From Gammaproteobacteria bacterium (lineage in GTDB: Bacteria > Pseudomonadota > Gammaproteobacteria > Steroidobacterales > GCA-2729495), in assembly GCA_023383705.1 (NCBI GenBank), contig JAHDYM010000009.1:1-57749 (forward strand): 57,749 bases of DNA. The letters run 5' to 3'. Shown piece by piece: positions 8,063 through 19,593 of this stretch; position 1 is the stretch's first letter, and each line of letters begins with the position of its first letter. Position numbers and translations under genes: made by a program. A model generated the notes under the pieces. That model worked only from the letters and a program-made list of their open reading frames with translations. It ran no database searches and was not told the origin of the DNA.

Positions 8063-9921
8063 GCGCTTGCAGCCCGTCCCAGTACCCGCGTTGCCCACAG
8101 TTCGATATTCAGGAGAGCCCACAGCGCTTCGGTGTGATCCATGCGCGACTCACGGTGCTCGGAAACGAGCCTGCGCAGGGTCTTCAGCGGCCATATCGAT
8201 GCTGCGTACGAGTTTGGTGTTGCGATGTCGTCGAGCATATCGCGGAATTCCGCCTGGGTCCGGAACCATTCGCGCAGGGGTACGCCGAAGCCGACCTTCC
8301 TGCGCCGGACAAGTTCCGTCGAGAAGTGCTTCTCGGCCTCGGCCTTGAGCAGGTTCTTGTTGCCGAACCCGCTGCCGATCTTGGCCCGCGTTCCGGCCTG
8401 TTTCGACCAGAGCACCAGTTCGAAATCAAGGAAAGGCGTCCGCGCCTCGAGGCCGTGGGCCATGCTCATCTTGTCGAGGCGAAGCAGGAGTGACTGCATG
8501 TATGACCGTCGCTCGTACTCCAGCAGCACCTCGAGACTGTCCTGGTTCCGGTTGATGCCCCGCCAGGTCTCGGGACGTGCGCCCAGGTAGTCGGCGTCCG
8601 GGAACAGGCAATGCAGGGTGTCCAGCGGCAGGAACCTGTGCGCATCGATGGCCGGGGCCGAGTCGCTGGCCAGTACATCGGCAAGTTTCCGGATCCGGCG
8701 CAGGCCGGCCAGCCCCGATAGCTCGCGCAGCAAGACGCCAATGGGACGGCGTGCAGCGCCGGCCAGGTCCGCAATCCTCGGGATGTGCAGACGCGGATAT
8801 CCGCAGAAAAGTTCATCGGCACCCTCACCGGTCAGGACCACGGTGACGTGCTGCCGGGCGATGCCGCTGAGGTGCATCAGCTGCACCGAATGGGGATGGC
8901 ACAGCGGTTCATCGTGATGCCAGATCGCGGTGGGCAGCAGGGCCGCATAATCACGGGCGGCAAGCCTTTCGGCATGGTGTGTCGTGCCGAGTCGTTCGGC
9001 TACTTCCGCAGCGTGCGGGGTTTCATCGTAGGCGGCCTCCGCGAAGCCGATCGAGAAGGTGTGCAACTCGCCGGCCACCTGGTTGCGTACCTCCCGGGTT
9101 ACCAGTGAGCTGTCCACGCCGCCACTGTTGAAACTGCCGAGCGGAACGTCGCTGACCAGTCGTCTCTGCACAGCCTTGTGGAAATTCGTACCGAAGTCGC
9201 CGTGCCCTGCATGGGCGGGAAACACCTCCTGCAGGGCGAGACACTCATTCCAGTAGCGACTGATCTCCACCTTCGCGGGCTGGCCGCTGATGCGCAGGAA
9301 ATGTCCTGCCGGCAACTGCCTGACCCCGGCGAACATCGTTCTTGGCTCCAGGACATGCCGGAAAGCCAGGTACTCGGCCAGCGTGTCGGTGGCGACCGCA
9401 GGTGCGGGACAGAGACCCAGCCCGACCAGCGCCTTGATCTCGGATGCAAAGGCCAGGCCTTCGCCGGTCTGCACATAGTAGAGCGGCTTAACCCCGAAGC
9501 GGTCCCGGACCACGATCAGGCTGCGATCTGCCGGATCCCAGACTGCAAAGGCAAACATGCCGTTGACCTGGCTGATCCAGTCGGCCGGCAGCCCCCTGGC
9601 CAGCTTGAGCAGGACTTCGGTGTCGCTGCCGGTCCGGAAGACATGGCCGCTGGATGCCAGCCTGGCGCGTACCTCGGCGAAATTGAAGAACTCGCCGTTG
9701 TAGACGATCGTGCGGCCGGTTTCGGTGTCGGTCATCGGCTGCGAGCCGCCTTCGAGGTCGATCACCGACAGCCGGCGATGACCAAGGCCGAGATTGCCAT
9801 CCAGGAATACGCCGGATCCGTTCGGCCCGCGGTGTGCGAGCCGGGTATTCATGGCCTCGATCAGCTGGCCATCGACACGCCGGGAAACGTCGAAGTAATG
9901 GATGCCGGCAATACCGCACAT
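8059..9921 (-). CDS. asnB: Asparagine synthase-type glutamine amidotransferase (first copy)
   Basis: A 620-residue class II amidotransferase. Cys2 in MCGIAGIHYF is the glutaminase nucleophile, followed by RGPNGSGVF, NGEFFNF and VRDRFGVKPLYY. The C-terminal synthetase domain has the pyrophosphatase loop FNSGGVDSS. AsnB proteins activate a carboxylate as acyl-AMP and transfer ammonia. In polysaccharide loci they are thought to amidate sugar acids or other carboxylates rather than free aspartate. The gene lies 4 bases after a CapK-like adenylating enzyme and overlaps wecB, so all three form one transcript. True asparagine synthesis remains possible. Confidence 0.88.
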   Translation of the reverse strand: MCGIAGIHYFDVSRRVDGQLIEAMNTRLAHRGPNGSGVFLDGNLGLGHRRLSVIDLEGGSQPMTDTETGRTIVYNGEFFNFAEVRARLASSGHVFRTGSDTEVLLKLARGLPADWISQVNGMFAFAVWDPADRSLIVVRDRFGVKPLYYVQTGEGLAFASEIKALVGLGLCPAPAVATDTLAEYLAFRHVLEPRTMFAGVRQLPAGHFLRISGQPAKVEISRYWNECLALQEVFPAHAGHGDFGTNFHKAVQRRLVSDVPLGSFNSGGVDSSLVTREVRNQVAGELHTFSIGFAEAAYDETPHAAEVAERLGTTHHAERLAARDYAALLPTAIWHHDEPLCHPHSVQLMHLSGIARQHVTVVLTGEGADELFCGYPRLHIPRIADLAGAARRPIGVLLRELSGLAGLRRIRKLADVLASDSAPAIDAHRFLPLDTLHCLFPDADYLGARPETWRGINRNQDSLEVLLEYERRSYMQSLLLRLDKMSMAHGLEARTPFLDFELVLWSKQAGTRAKIGSGFGNKNLLKAEAEKHFSTELVRRRKVGFGVPLREWFRTQAEFRDMLDDIATPNSYAASIWPLKTLRRLVSEHRESRMDHTEALWALLNIELWATRVLGRAASA

Positions 9922-9925
9922 ACGC

Positions 9926-11314
9926 TCAGGCGTGGCGAGTGGCGGCGTCCGGCGCCTGCCGTGGGCTCGAAGACTGCAGTCCGACGATTACGCGCATCTT
10001 GCCCGACGCTTCTCGCTGAATACGTTGTACGCGGCTGGTTGTGACGCGCATATTAGCGCCAAGCAGTTCGTGAATTCTTGCCACCAGTCGCAATTCCTCC
10101 TGTTCCGGGAAACCGCTTTCCGACGGTACCACCAGGAGGTGCAGGTGGTCGGGGGCGGTCTGTTCGACCCGGAACTGGGCTATGCCGCACTTCTGCCGCT
10201 GGGCCTCCTCGAAGATGTAGACGAGGAATTCGGCATGAAACCGGCGTCCGTCAGAGGCGACGATGAAGTCGTATGCGCGGCCGAAGACGTCGGACAGTAC
10301 CCCCAGCGTTCGTCCGCACGGGCATGGCTCGTTGGCAAGCGAGCCGAAATCCCCGGTCCGGTAGCGGATCAGCGGCATTGCGATGTTGTTCAGTTCGGTG
10401 ACGACGATCTCGCCTTTCTCCCCGGGCTCGCACGGGCGGTCGCCGTCGAGGATCTCGATGACCATGTTCTCGTCGCTCGTGTGGAGCCGTCCGTGCTCGC
10501 ACTCGTGGGCAATGGTGCCGAGTTCGCCGCACCCGTATTCGTTGAATACCCGGCACTGGAAGGCGGCCTCTATCGCCGAGCGGTCGTCGGGTGACAGGAC
10601 CTCCGATGTGGTGATGACTGCCCGGGGCGGCTGTTCAAGGTGGCGTCCCGTATCCGCATACCAGCGCGCCAGTTCGGCAATCATCGATACATAGCCGTAG
10701 AAATAGTCCGGCGGATTTGCGCGAAGCTGCTGGTCGTACTGTTCGAAGCTGCCGCGATCGAAATTGAAGGCGGAGAAACGACGACGGTGACAGATGAAGT
10801 CAGTGAGGCGGGCAGTGCGCTGGCCGGCAGCCGAGAGCGGAACGCCCCAGAAGCGCGCCTGCAGGTCACCGATGTACACGCCGGCCCAGGCATAGCCGCG
10901 CCAGGTCGCGGCAAGCTCCCATGCCATGGCCGTGTGTGTCTTGTACACGGTGACGGGTTCGCCGGTCGAACCGCCGGTGGTCTTGGCAACGGTGAAGCGC
11001 GGCTGCGGCCTGTAGCGCAGCTCTTCGTGCAGGTCGCGCAGGTTCTGCTTGGTCAACGGGGCAATGGTTGCGAGATCCTGCAGCGACAGCGAGTCGTCAC
11101 GCAGGTGGGCGAGCCGCCGCGAATACTCCGGCACGCCGGATCTCGCCGCCTGGAGGAGGCGCGCCAGGCGCATTTCCTGGAGCTTGCGACGCTCCGCGGG
11201 AGCAATGCGCTCGGTCTTGCGCAGCATGCCAAGATGGCCGGCCACGTTCTGGCCCCTGATCCAGGTGGCCGGCAGGTATACGCAATACCTAAAGAAAAAC
11301 TGATCGGCGCGCAC
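9926..11314 (-). CDS. CapK/PaaK-like adenylate-forming enzyme (first copy)
   Basis: A 462-residue member of the phenylacetate-CoA ligase-like family often found in capsule and O-antigen loci (CapK). The ATP loop TTGGSTGEP is at about 112-120, with FNEYGCGELG in the adenylate-binding region, YRTGDFG, and the cysteine motif CPCGRTLG typical of PaaK. The family activates carboxylic acids as acyl adenylates; the CapK branch has no settled substrate. It begins a minus-strand operon with asnB and wecB. A second CapK-like gene lies at 16286. The last ~15 residues are low complexity. Function in acylation of the glycan is inferred from location. Confidence 0.82.
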   Translation of the reverse strand: MRADQFFFRYCVYLPATWIRGQNVAGHLGMLRKTERIAPAERRKLQEMRLARLLQAARSGVPEYSRRLAHLRDDSLSLQDLATIAPLTKQNLRDLHEELRYRPQPRFTVAKTTGGSTGEPVTVYKTHTAMAWELAATWRGYAWAGVYIGDLQARFWGVPLSAAGQRTARLTDFICHRRRFSAFNFDRGSFEQYDQQLRANPPDYFYGYVSMIAELARWYADTGRHLEQPPRAVITTSEVLSPDDRSAIEAAFQCRVFNEYGCGELGTIAHECEHGRLHTSDENMVIEILDGDRPCEPGEKGEIVVTELNNIAMPLIRYRTGDFGSLANEPCPCGRTLGVLSDVFGRAYDFIVASDGRRFHAEFLVYIFEEAQRQKCGIAQFRVEQTAPDHLHLLVVPSESGFPEQEELRLVARIHELLGANMRVTTSRVQRIQREASGKMRVIVGLQSSSPRQAPDAATRHA

Positions 11315-11380
11315 GCCGCACGGCCCCGTACATGATGTTCTTGTTTTTCTTCTGCCGGGGCTTCGGGTAGCGCACGGCCC

Positions 11381-12523
11381 TTATTGCACGGTCACGTTCT
11401 GCGGCGTTTCCGGTGCCGCCGAGCCCTGTCCGAGGGTCACGGGATAGCCCTGCTCATTGACCACGCCCTGTGCGTCAACGACGTAAAGATAGACCTGCGT
11501 GCCCGGATTGAATGCGCCCGGACTCACGGTGAATTCGATCCCGTTGTTCGACCAGGATGTGGCGACCTGCAGTTCCCTGCGGCTGCAGTCGCTCCAGCGC
11601 GAGGCGTTGCCTATCTCCACGCGGGCACGGGTCCGGTCGAAATAGATGTCATCGAGGTACACATCGGCCGTCGATGTAGAGGGGTCGTCGGTAGCGTTGT
11701 AGCTGCCGAAATGCCACTGGCGCCAGTAGTTCGTCGAGGAGCGGGTACGGTAGGCAAGGCTGCTCTGCGCGAGCGTGATGCCCGGTGTGCTGGTCTGGTG
11801 CACCCAGGTCTGGAAGGCGCCGTCGGCCGCCGTCGGCGACGACTGCTTGAGATAGCCCTCGATCCGCACCCACTGGCCTGCCACGGTGTTCATCTCGGGG
11901 CCGCCCCACAGCGTGTTGCTGGTGCTGCCCGAGTCGATCACGGCGTTGCGGAATTCGCCATCGCCGTTCGACGGGTTACCCCAGCCCGTATAGGCGGTCG
12001 GCCGGGTTCCGTCAGCGGTGCCCCACACCATCCATGGCTTGACGTTCCGGCTCCAGACGGATGAGGTGCGATTGTAATAGCGCCAGAACGAGAAGTAGAT
12101 CTCGTCACCGGTGTTCGGCGTTTCGCGAATGATCTCCAGCGAGACGTTGTAGCTCGTACCACCAAAAACGTGGCGGGAACTGCGCGTGGAGTTTGGCCGG
12201 ACAATCTGGTTGCTGTAGTGGGGGACATTCGCCCCGCTGCCATAGCGTCTCCAGGTCCAGTCCGTGGATATGTTCCTCACGGTCGGGGCACTGCCCGAGA
12301 TGCCCTGGCCGTTCTGTCCGCTCTCGAAGTTGTCGAAGACCAGCGGACCTGGCGTGGCCTTGGTGCCGAAGCCGGCGCCATTGATCGTGAGTCTCGCGCC
12401 ACCCTCGGCCACGCCCGCGACCGAGCTGATGGACGGTGTGGCCCACGCGCCGGTGCTGACAACGGCAACGAGTACGGCAATGCCTGATGCCCGGATTGCG
12501 TGCTGCAGAACTGAGGTAGTCAT
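11381..12523 (-). CDS. Secreted IPT/TIG-like protein with a lectin-like region
   Basis: A 380-residue exported protein. A signal peptide (hydrophobic ASGIAVLVAVVSTG, cleavage near AWA) is followed by an IPT/TIG-like beta-sandwich (about 31-75: SISSVAGVAEGGARLTINGA). A long region rich in Trp, Asn and Ser then includes DEIYFSFWRYY and ADVYLDDIYFDRTRARVEIG, which looks like a jelly-roll or concanavalin-like domain. The C-terminus stops abruptly after AAPETPQNVTVQ, a linker that usually leads into a fibronectin-III or anchoring domain. A clear aggag ribosome site lies upstream of the start (seen as tctcc at 12531-12535 on the plus strand). It may bind or cut the polysaccharide made by the locus, but no catalytic motif was recognised. 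Confidence 0.65.
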   Translation of the reverse strand: MTTSVLQHAIRASGIAVLVAVVSTGAWATPSISSVAGVAEGGARLTINGAGFGTKATPGPLVFDNFESGQNGQGISGSAPTVRNISTDWTWRRYGSGANVPHYSNQIVRPNSTRSSRHVFGGTSYNVSLEIIRETPNTGDEIYFSFWRYYNRTSSVWSRNVKPWMVWGTADGTRPTAYTGWGNPSNGDGEFRNAVIDSGSTSNTLWGGPEMNTVAGQWVRIEGYLKQSSPTAADGAFQTWVHQTSTPGITLAQSSLAYRTRSSTNYWRQWHFGSYNATDDPSTSTADVYLDDIYFDRTRARVEIGNASRWSDCSRRELQVATSWSNNGIEFTVSPGAFNPGTQVYLYVVDAQGVVNEQGYPVTLGQGSAAPETPQNVTVQ

Positions 12524-12855
12524 TTGTGTCTCCTGGTCTGTGTGCCCGGCGCAGATGGATCGACAATGGCGAGCGAGCTTCCGGTTCGACGAAACGCCTT
12601 CCGGACAGGCTGGCTCAAGTCATCGGGAAAAGAACAATCCACAACCCTCGGGCAGTATACGGGAACGCGTCAGGTGCCAATGAACCGCATACGGTTTCTG
12701 TGAAACCCATGGGATATTTTGTATACCATTGATCGGGAAACCATGCAGCATCAACGGGTTTGCGAAGCAGCACGGCGAATGCCGCAGCGGGTTGCGGCAT
12801 ATTCCCCCCGCCGGCTGTCATGTGCCGCCGGATCTGAATCGGGGTATGGCAGGGC
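12524..12855. promoter_or_regulatory. Divergent intergenic region of 332 bases
   Basis: This is the largest gap in the polysaccharide locus, between the secreted protein (leftward) and a GT4 (rightward). No convincing gene is seen. An AT-rich core at 12711-12735 (gatattttgtataccattg) is the best place for divergent promoters, although no good -35 box could be paired with it. An 8-bp perfect stem (12779-12786 with 12793-12800, atgccgca/tgcggcat, 6-base loop) lies in the expected leader of the GT4 gene. Both are weak, unverified calls. Confidence 0.3.
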
Positions 12856-14034
12856 ATGAGGATTCTGTACATTTTCCAGGACGAGTATCCCTGGGATGTT
12901 CGCGTCGAGAAGATCTGCAGCAGCCTTTCGGCGGCTCACGATGTGCATGTGCTGTGCAGGAATCGCGGGAGCCTGCCGGCCGAAGAGCAGCTGGGCGCGC
13001 TGTCGGTCCACCGCGTGGGTGGCGCTGGTCCTGCCGCCATCACCGGTTTCCCGGCCTTTTTCTCGCCCTGGTGGATCAGTGCGGGACTGTCGCTCATCCG
13101 CAACCGGAAGATCGACCTGTTGATCGTGAGGGACCTGCCGCTTTGTCCGCTCGCGCTGATCCTCAAGAGCATTACGGGCGTACCCGTCGTTTTCGACATG
13201 GCCGAGGACTATCCCGCCATGATCGAGGACACCTGGCGCTACAGGGGGCCGGGGGTGGCGGACTACCTGATCAGGAACCCGCGCTTCCTGCGCGCAATGG
13301 AGAACTTCGTATTGCCGAGGGTCGACGAGACCTGGGTGGTCTCGGCTGCAAGCCGCGCACGGGTCATGGCGAAAGCGGGGCCCGGGGCACGGGTGAGAGT
13401 CATCGGCAATACGCCGACCATCGACATCCTCGACATGCAGCCGGCAACCGACCATGGTGGCCTTGCGGTTGTCTATACCGGATTCATAGATGTCACGCGT
13501 GGACTCGACACGGTCGCCCGTGCGGTGGCACTTGCACGCAAGGAGCAGCTTCCGGTAACGCTGGATGTCGTGGGTACCGGCGAGGCACTCGAGCAGATCA
13601 AGGGGCTGGTTGCCGATCTGGGTATAGGTGATTTCGTCACTTTTCACGGTTGGCGTTCGCAGCCCGAGCTCAGGGCGATCATCGCCGCAAGCAGCATCGG
13701 CGTCGTTCCCCATCGCGTCACTGCGCACACGAATACCACGCTGCCGAACAAGATTTTCGACTACATGGCGCTGGCGAAGCCGGTGATCGTTTCCAATGCA
13801 CGGGCGCTCGAGGACGTGGTGACTGATGCCGGATGCGGGCTGGTATTCCGGGACGGTGATCCCGAAAGCCTGCTGGCCTGTCTGCGGCAACTCGAGTCCG
13901 CGGCAGACCGGCAACGCATGGGGGAGTCGGGCCGGCGCCACGTGCGCGAGCAGCTGAACTGGTCCAGGGACGAGGTGGTACTGCTCGCTGCGGTTAAAGG
14001 CTTTTCTGTTACCGCCTCACTGGGCAGCGTATAG
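12856..14034 (+). CDS. Family 4 glycosyltransferase
   Basis: A 392-residue GT-B enzyme. The N-terminus MRILYIFQDEYPWDVRVEKI is typical of transferases that begin with a short strand and an Asp-x-Arg-x-Glu helix. The C-terminal domain has AVVYTGFIDVTRGLDTVARA and VTFHGWRSQPELRAIIAASS, and the donor site ends in FDYMALAKPVIVSNARALED. The usual E-x7-E pair is changed (NTTLPNKIFDYMA), as in some WbuB-like members. It stands alone on the plus strand and its 3' end overlaps the convergent GT4 gene by 18 bases. It probably adds one sugar to the lipid-linked repeat unit; donor unknown. Confidence 0.85.
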   Translation: MRILYIFQDEYPWDVRVEKICSSLSAAHDVHVLCRNRGSLPAEEQLGALSVHRVGGAGPAAITGFPAFFSPWWISAGLSLIRNRKIDLLIVRDLPLCPLALILKSITGVPVVFDMAEDYPAMIEDTWRYRGPGVADYLIRNPRFLRAMENFVLPRVDETWVVSAASRARVMAKAGPGARVRVIGNTPTIDILDMQPATDHGGLAVVYTGFIDVTRGLDTVARAVALARKEQLPVTLDVVGTGEALEQIKGLVADLGIGDFVTFHGWRSQPELRAIIAASSIGVVPHRVTAHTNTTLPNKIFDYMALAKPVIVSNARALEDVVTDAGCGLVFRDGDPESLLACLRQLESAADRQRMGESGRRHVREQLNWSRDEVVLLAAVKGFSVTASLGSV

Positions 14035-15195
14035 CCGTTCGTGTTCGTCGACGATGGCCCCGACGCTGAACGCGCGGGCATGCTGCCGTCCAGCCAGGCC
14101 CATCGCCGCACGTTTTTCCGGATTCCGTACCAGATCGACGAGGTGGGCGCCGAGTTCGGCAACGCCCCCGACCGGAAACAGATAGCCGTTGTCGTCGTGG
14201 TGTACAAGCTCCGGATTCCCGCCGACATCCGTGCATACCACCGGCAGCCCGCAATCCATGTACTCCATGATCGCGTTGGAAAGTCCCTCTGTTTCCGAAG
14301 TCAGGACACCGATCTGGCAGTGCCGGACCAGTTGCAGCGGGTTATCCATCCGGCCGATGAAAGTCACCCGGTCCTGGATGCCGAGGCGGCGGGGAAGATC
14401 GACGAGGTCCCGGGCGTAGGGTGTGTCGGGTACCCCCCCGGCGATCCAGAAACGGCTCTGTGGACAGGCCTGCAATACCCGGGCGGCAGCCTGGACGAAG
14501 TCATCGATGCGCTTGAGTGGCCGGATATTGGCCACGAGGCAGACATTCACATCCGCCGGATCCGGCATGGGGGTGGGCTGGCCGGTGCGGCGGCGGGGGA
14601 TCTCCGCCATTGTCGCCGGCTGCAGGTCTTCCAGTGGCAGCGCATTGACGATGACCGCGAGTCGTGACCGGTCCAGTCGCTCGCGTTCGGCAACCACCCT
14701 GGCGACCGCTTCGGAGTTGCAGATGATGTGGCTGACCCGTGTATTTGCCAACCGCAAGCCCCACAGGATCGCCTTGCTGTACCAGAAGCCCAGATCCCTG
14801 CGTGAGGTGATCACGGCAGTGTCCGCCGTGCTGCACCAGACCGGAACCAGGATGGCTGCATCGTTGAAGAATGCATGCACCACGTCGGGCCTCTCACGCA
14901 GTACCCGCTGGCGGAGTTCCCGCATCCGGAGCAGCGCATTCAGGGACAGCATCTTGCGGACATCGCAGAGTTCTATCGGGCAGGGAAAGTCCCGTGCCTG
15001 CCGCGTATAGGACGTGTGGCGAAACACGAACAGGCGCACCTCGTGGCCGCGGGCTGCCATTTCCCTGATGAGCAGCCAAAGCTGTTTCTCCGTGCCTGCA
15101 TAGGGGCCATCGTAGTAGTCGATGACGTAGTAGATCCTGAGCCGGCGGACCCCGCCCGCTGCAGATGTCGTGGTGTCGTTGCGGGGCGTGCCCAT
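14017..15195 (-). CDS. Family 4 glycosyltransferase
   Basis: A 392-residue GT-B transferase. After a disordered N-terminal stretch of about 18 residues the first strand RIYYVIDYYDGPYAGTEKQL carries the glycine loop. The second domain shows VCLVANIRPLKRIDDFVQAA, VTFIGRMDNPLQLVRHCQIG and the E-x7-E signature SETEGLSNAIMEYM. The start ATG overlaps the stop of the upstream deacetylase by one base (TGATG), so the two are translationally coupled. It is similar in style to GT4 enzymes of exopolysaccharide loci; donor and linkage are unknown. Confidence 0.86.
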   Translation of the reverse strand: MGTPRNDTTTSAAGGVRRLRIYYVIDYYDGPYAGTEKQLWLLIREMAARGHEVRLFVFRHTSYTRQARDFPCPIELCDVRKMLSLNALLRMRELRQRVLRERPDVVHAFFNDAAILVPVWCSTADTAVITSRRDLGFWYSKAILWGLRLANTRVSHIICNSEAVARVVAERERLDRSRLAVIVNALPLEDLQPATMAEIPRRRTGQPTPMPDPADVNVCLVANIRPLKRIDDFVQAAARVLQACPQSRFWIAGGVPDTPYARDLVDLPRRLGIQDRVTFIGRMDNPLQLVRHCQIGVLTSETEGLSNAIMEYMDCGLPVVCTDVGGNPELVHHDDNGYLFPVGGVAELGAHLVDLVRNPEKRAAMGLAGRQHARAFSVGAIVDEHERLYAAQ

Positions 15196-16184
15196 CAGGA
15201 AGCCATCCGCAACTTCAGTTCACTGGCACCGCTGAGTATGTGCCCCACGGTCTCGCTGTCGGGGTGAACGCTCCAGCGGCCAATCCGGTACTTGTCCCGT
15301 GGGTTGCACGGTCGTGGATAGGCCAGTACTGCCGCACCAAAGCCCGCGTCGGCCAGCGCTGCCGCGACGGCTGGCGAGTAGTCCGTGGCCATGCCGTTGG
15401 GGTAGGCAAAGGTTTGCAGCGGTGCCTGCAGATGCTGCTCTAGCAGCGCCTTTGCGGCGTGTATCTCGTGCCGGAGCATTCCGGGATCCAGTGAGGGCAG
15501 GAATGCGTGGCTCATCGTGTGGCCACCGATTTCGATGCCGGCGGACTCGATTTCGGCAAGCTGTGACCAGTTCATGGCCGAGAATTCCGGCGGCGGTTCC
15601 TGCGGCAGCCGCGTGCCGGTGCTGTCTTCAAGCTGTGCGATGACCGCCGGGCGCAGTTCATTGCGGGAAACCAGCCGGTCGGCGATATCGTTCCATGCGC
15701 GCTGCCGCGAATCGACAGTGCCGATATTCATCGCCATGGTTTCCGGTCCGACCTCGAGTCGCAGTTCTCCGTCGGGGTGAAGATTGACGAGGTAGCGCAG
15801 GGCGTCCCACCACAACCAGCACTGCCGGTCGATGAATCCCGCTGTTGCATAGACGGTGGCGGGAACGCCGTACTCACGCAGTACCGGCAGGGCAATGCGG
15901 TGGAAGTCCGCATAGCCGTCATCGACGGTAATCACCGCCAGAGGACGTTCCGGGCGGCTTCCTGCCTGTTGGCGGGAGATCAGTTCGCGCAGGGTCACGA
16001 ACTCGCACTCCTGGCCGATTGCCTGGATGAAGCGACGCAGTTCATCGGCACCGGTGTGCTGTGCATCCGGCATGGCCGCGAAACGGTGCAACATGAATAT
16101 CCGGGGCACGTTGCGGGTGAGTCGCCGGGTCAGCCGCCACAGGCCCAGCGTGCCGGCACAGCCGTAGAGGGCCTGTTTCAACAT
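15195..16184 (-). CDS. Polysaccharide deacetylase (NodB-homology domain)
   Basis: A 329-residue carbohydrate esterase family 4-like protein. The catalytic/metal motif VITVDDGYADF and the second metal motif GGHTMSHAF (His-x3-His) are intact, so deacetylase activity on N-acetyl sugars is plausible. The N-terminus (LYGCAGTLGLWRLTRRL) is weakly hydrophobic and could be a membrane anchor rather than a cleaved signal. It is the first gene of a two-gene minus operon with a GT4. The locus makes UDP-ManNAc, so an N-acetylhexosamine in the glycan is a likely substrate (inference). Confidence 0.85.
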   Translation of the reverse strand: MLKQALYGCAGTLGLWRLTRRLTRNVPRIFMLHRFAAMPDAQHTGADELRRFIQAIGQECEFVTLRELISRQQAGSRPERPLAVITVDDGYADFHRIALPVLREYGVPATVYATAGFIDRQCWLWWDALRYLVNLHPDGELRLEVGPETMAMNIGTVDSRQRAWNDIADRLVSRNELRPAVIAQLEDSTGTRLPQEPPPEFSAMNWSQLAEIESAGIEIGGHTMSHAFLPSLDPGMLRHEIHAAKALLEQHLQAPLQTFAYPNGMATDYSPAVAAALADAGFGAAVLAYPRPCNPRDKYRIGRWSVHPDSETVGHILSGASELKLRMAS

Positions 16185-16285
16185 GCCCGGACAGCCCCGG
16201 CCGCCCGGTGCGGGTCAGGTCTTCCATCTGTGTGGTGCGACAGGGCCATATGCAGGATCAGTATAGTAATCTGGCCGGAGACAAT

Positions 16286-17666
16286 ATGAGGGAATGCCTG
16301 TCGCGCTTCTGGCAGTGCCAGGCGGAAGGCCTATCGCTGATGGATCTGCTGAAGCCGATCGTGCGCTACGTCACTGATCCGCTGTATACCCGCCGGGACG
16401 GGTACAGCTACGGGCGTCATTTGCGCGAACTGGAGGCCTCGCAGTGGCTCCCGCCGGAGGCAATTGCCAGGCTTCAGGAGCAGCGTCTCGCCGATCTGAT
16501 GGCGTTTTGTTACCAGTCCAACCCCTTTCACCGTGCCCGGATGGACGGCGCCGGGATCGGCCCGGCGGATATCCACAAGCCGGCTGACCTGGCCCGGCTG
16601 CCCTTGCTGACCAAGGACGATATCCGCAAGGCTGGCCCGCAACTGTTCTCCACGGGCTATTCCCCGGCCAATACCCTGCATACCCGCACGGGCGGTTCGA
16701 CCGGCGTGCCGCTCCACGTATATGTGGATACCGCGGCCATGAACTGGAAGTATGCCGCGACCCGCCGCCACAATGCATGGGCCGGCTGGCGTCCGGGCGA
16801 CAAGGTGGCCGCTGTCTGGGGTGATACCGACAAGGGCTTCCACTGGAAGACCTGGCTGCGTTCCCGCCTGCAGCACCGCACGATTTATCTGGATACGCTC
16901 AGGTTTTCAGCCGAACGCTTGCGGCAGTTTCATGCGCAGATCCTCGCGTTTCGTCCCTCGGTGCTGATGGGTCATGCGCACTCGGTCTACCAGTTCGCGC
17001 TGTTCTGCCAGGAAAACGGACTGCGCCTGCCGCCGATGAACGGTATCGTCACGACGGCCATGACGCTCTCGGAGTTGGAGAGGCGCTGCATCGAAGAGGC
17101 ATGTGGTACCCGTGTATTCAACCGCTATGGCTGCGAGGAGCTGTCGATCATTGCTTCGGAGTCGGATGCCCACTGCGGGATGCATGTGTTTTCCGAGGGA
17201 CTCATCATCGAATACCTGCCTACGGAAGTCGGCGGTGAGTACGAACTCGTGATTACCGACCTGTTGAACCGGGCCATGCCGATGGTCCGCTATGCGATCG
17301 GCGACGTGGCGCGCAAGGCCGAGGGTTCCTGCCCGAGTGGCAGGGGGCTGGAGCGCCTGGCGCGGGTCTCCGGCCGGACGGCTGATTTCCTGTACCGGCC
17401 CGATGGCACGCCGGTATTCGGAATCTCGCTGCTGGATACCTACATCATCCACATCCCCGGAATTCACCAGGCGCAGATGGTGCAGAACGAACCGCACCGG
17501 ATCGATGTCCGTGTCGTGCCGACTGCGGAATTCGGTCCGGAAACCGAGCGGGCCATACAGCAGGTAGTGGCCAGCGAGTTCGGTTCCGATGTGCGGGCGG
17601 TCGTCAGTCGTGTGGAGCGGCTGGAGCAGACCGAGCGGGGCAAGTACCGGTTCTCGGTCTGCAATA

Positions 17667-17689
<23 letters not shown>
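16286..17689 (+). CDS. CapK/PaaK-like adenylate-forming enzyme (second copy)
   Basis: A 467-residue protein of the same family as the one at 9926 but clearly divergent. The ATP loop is RTGGSTGVP (about 134-142), the adenylate region NRYGCEELSIIA, and the hinge VRYAIGDVARKAEG. The PaaK cysteine motif is altered to SCPSGRG, losing one of its two cysteines. Start 16286 has ggag at 16277-16280; longer in-frame starts exist at 16250 and 16208. It is alone on the plus strand and its end overlaps the convergent ABC transporter gene by 23 bases. It probably activates an acid for transfer to the glycan, but the substrate is unknown. Confidence 0.8.
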
Positions 17690-19475
<1,786 letters not shown>

Positions 19476-19593
19476 GAGTGTGGTGCTAAAACCTTTGTTT
19501 ACAGCAGCATGCGATTAACATGCAAGGCGTGACATTAACAGATGTCGGGGCCCGGATTCCGTGGCCAGGGTCACTGGCTGCGGTTCCTGTCCC

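Noticed and set aside
12615..12872. Small minus-strand open frame in the large divergent gap
   Set aside because: No ribosome site, no recognisable protein features, and it overlaps the GT4 start.
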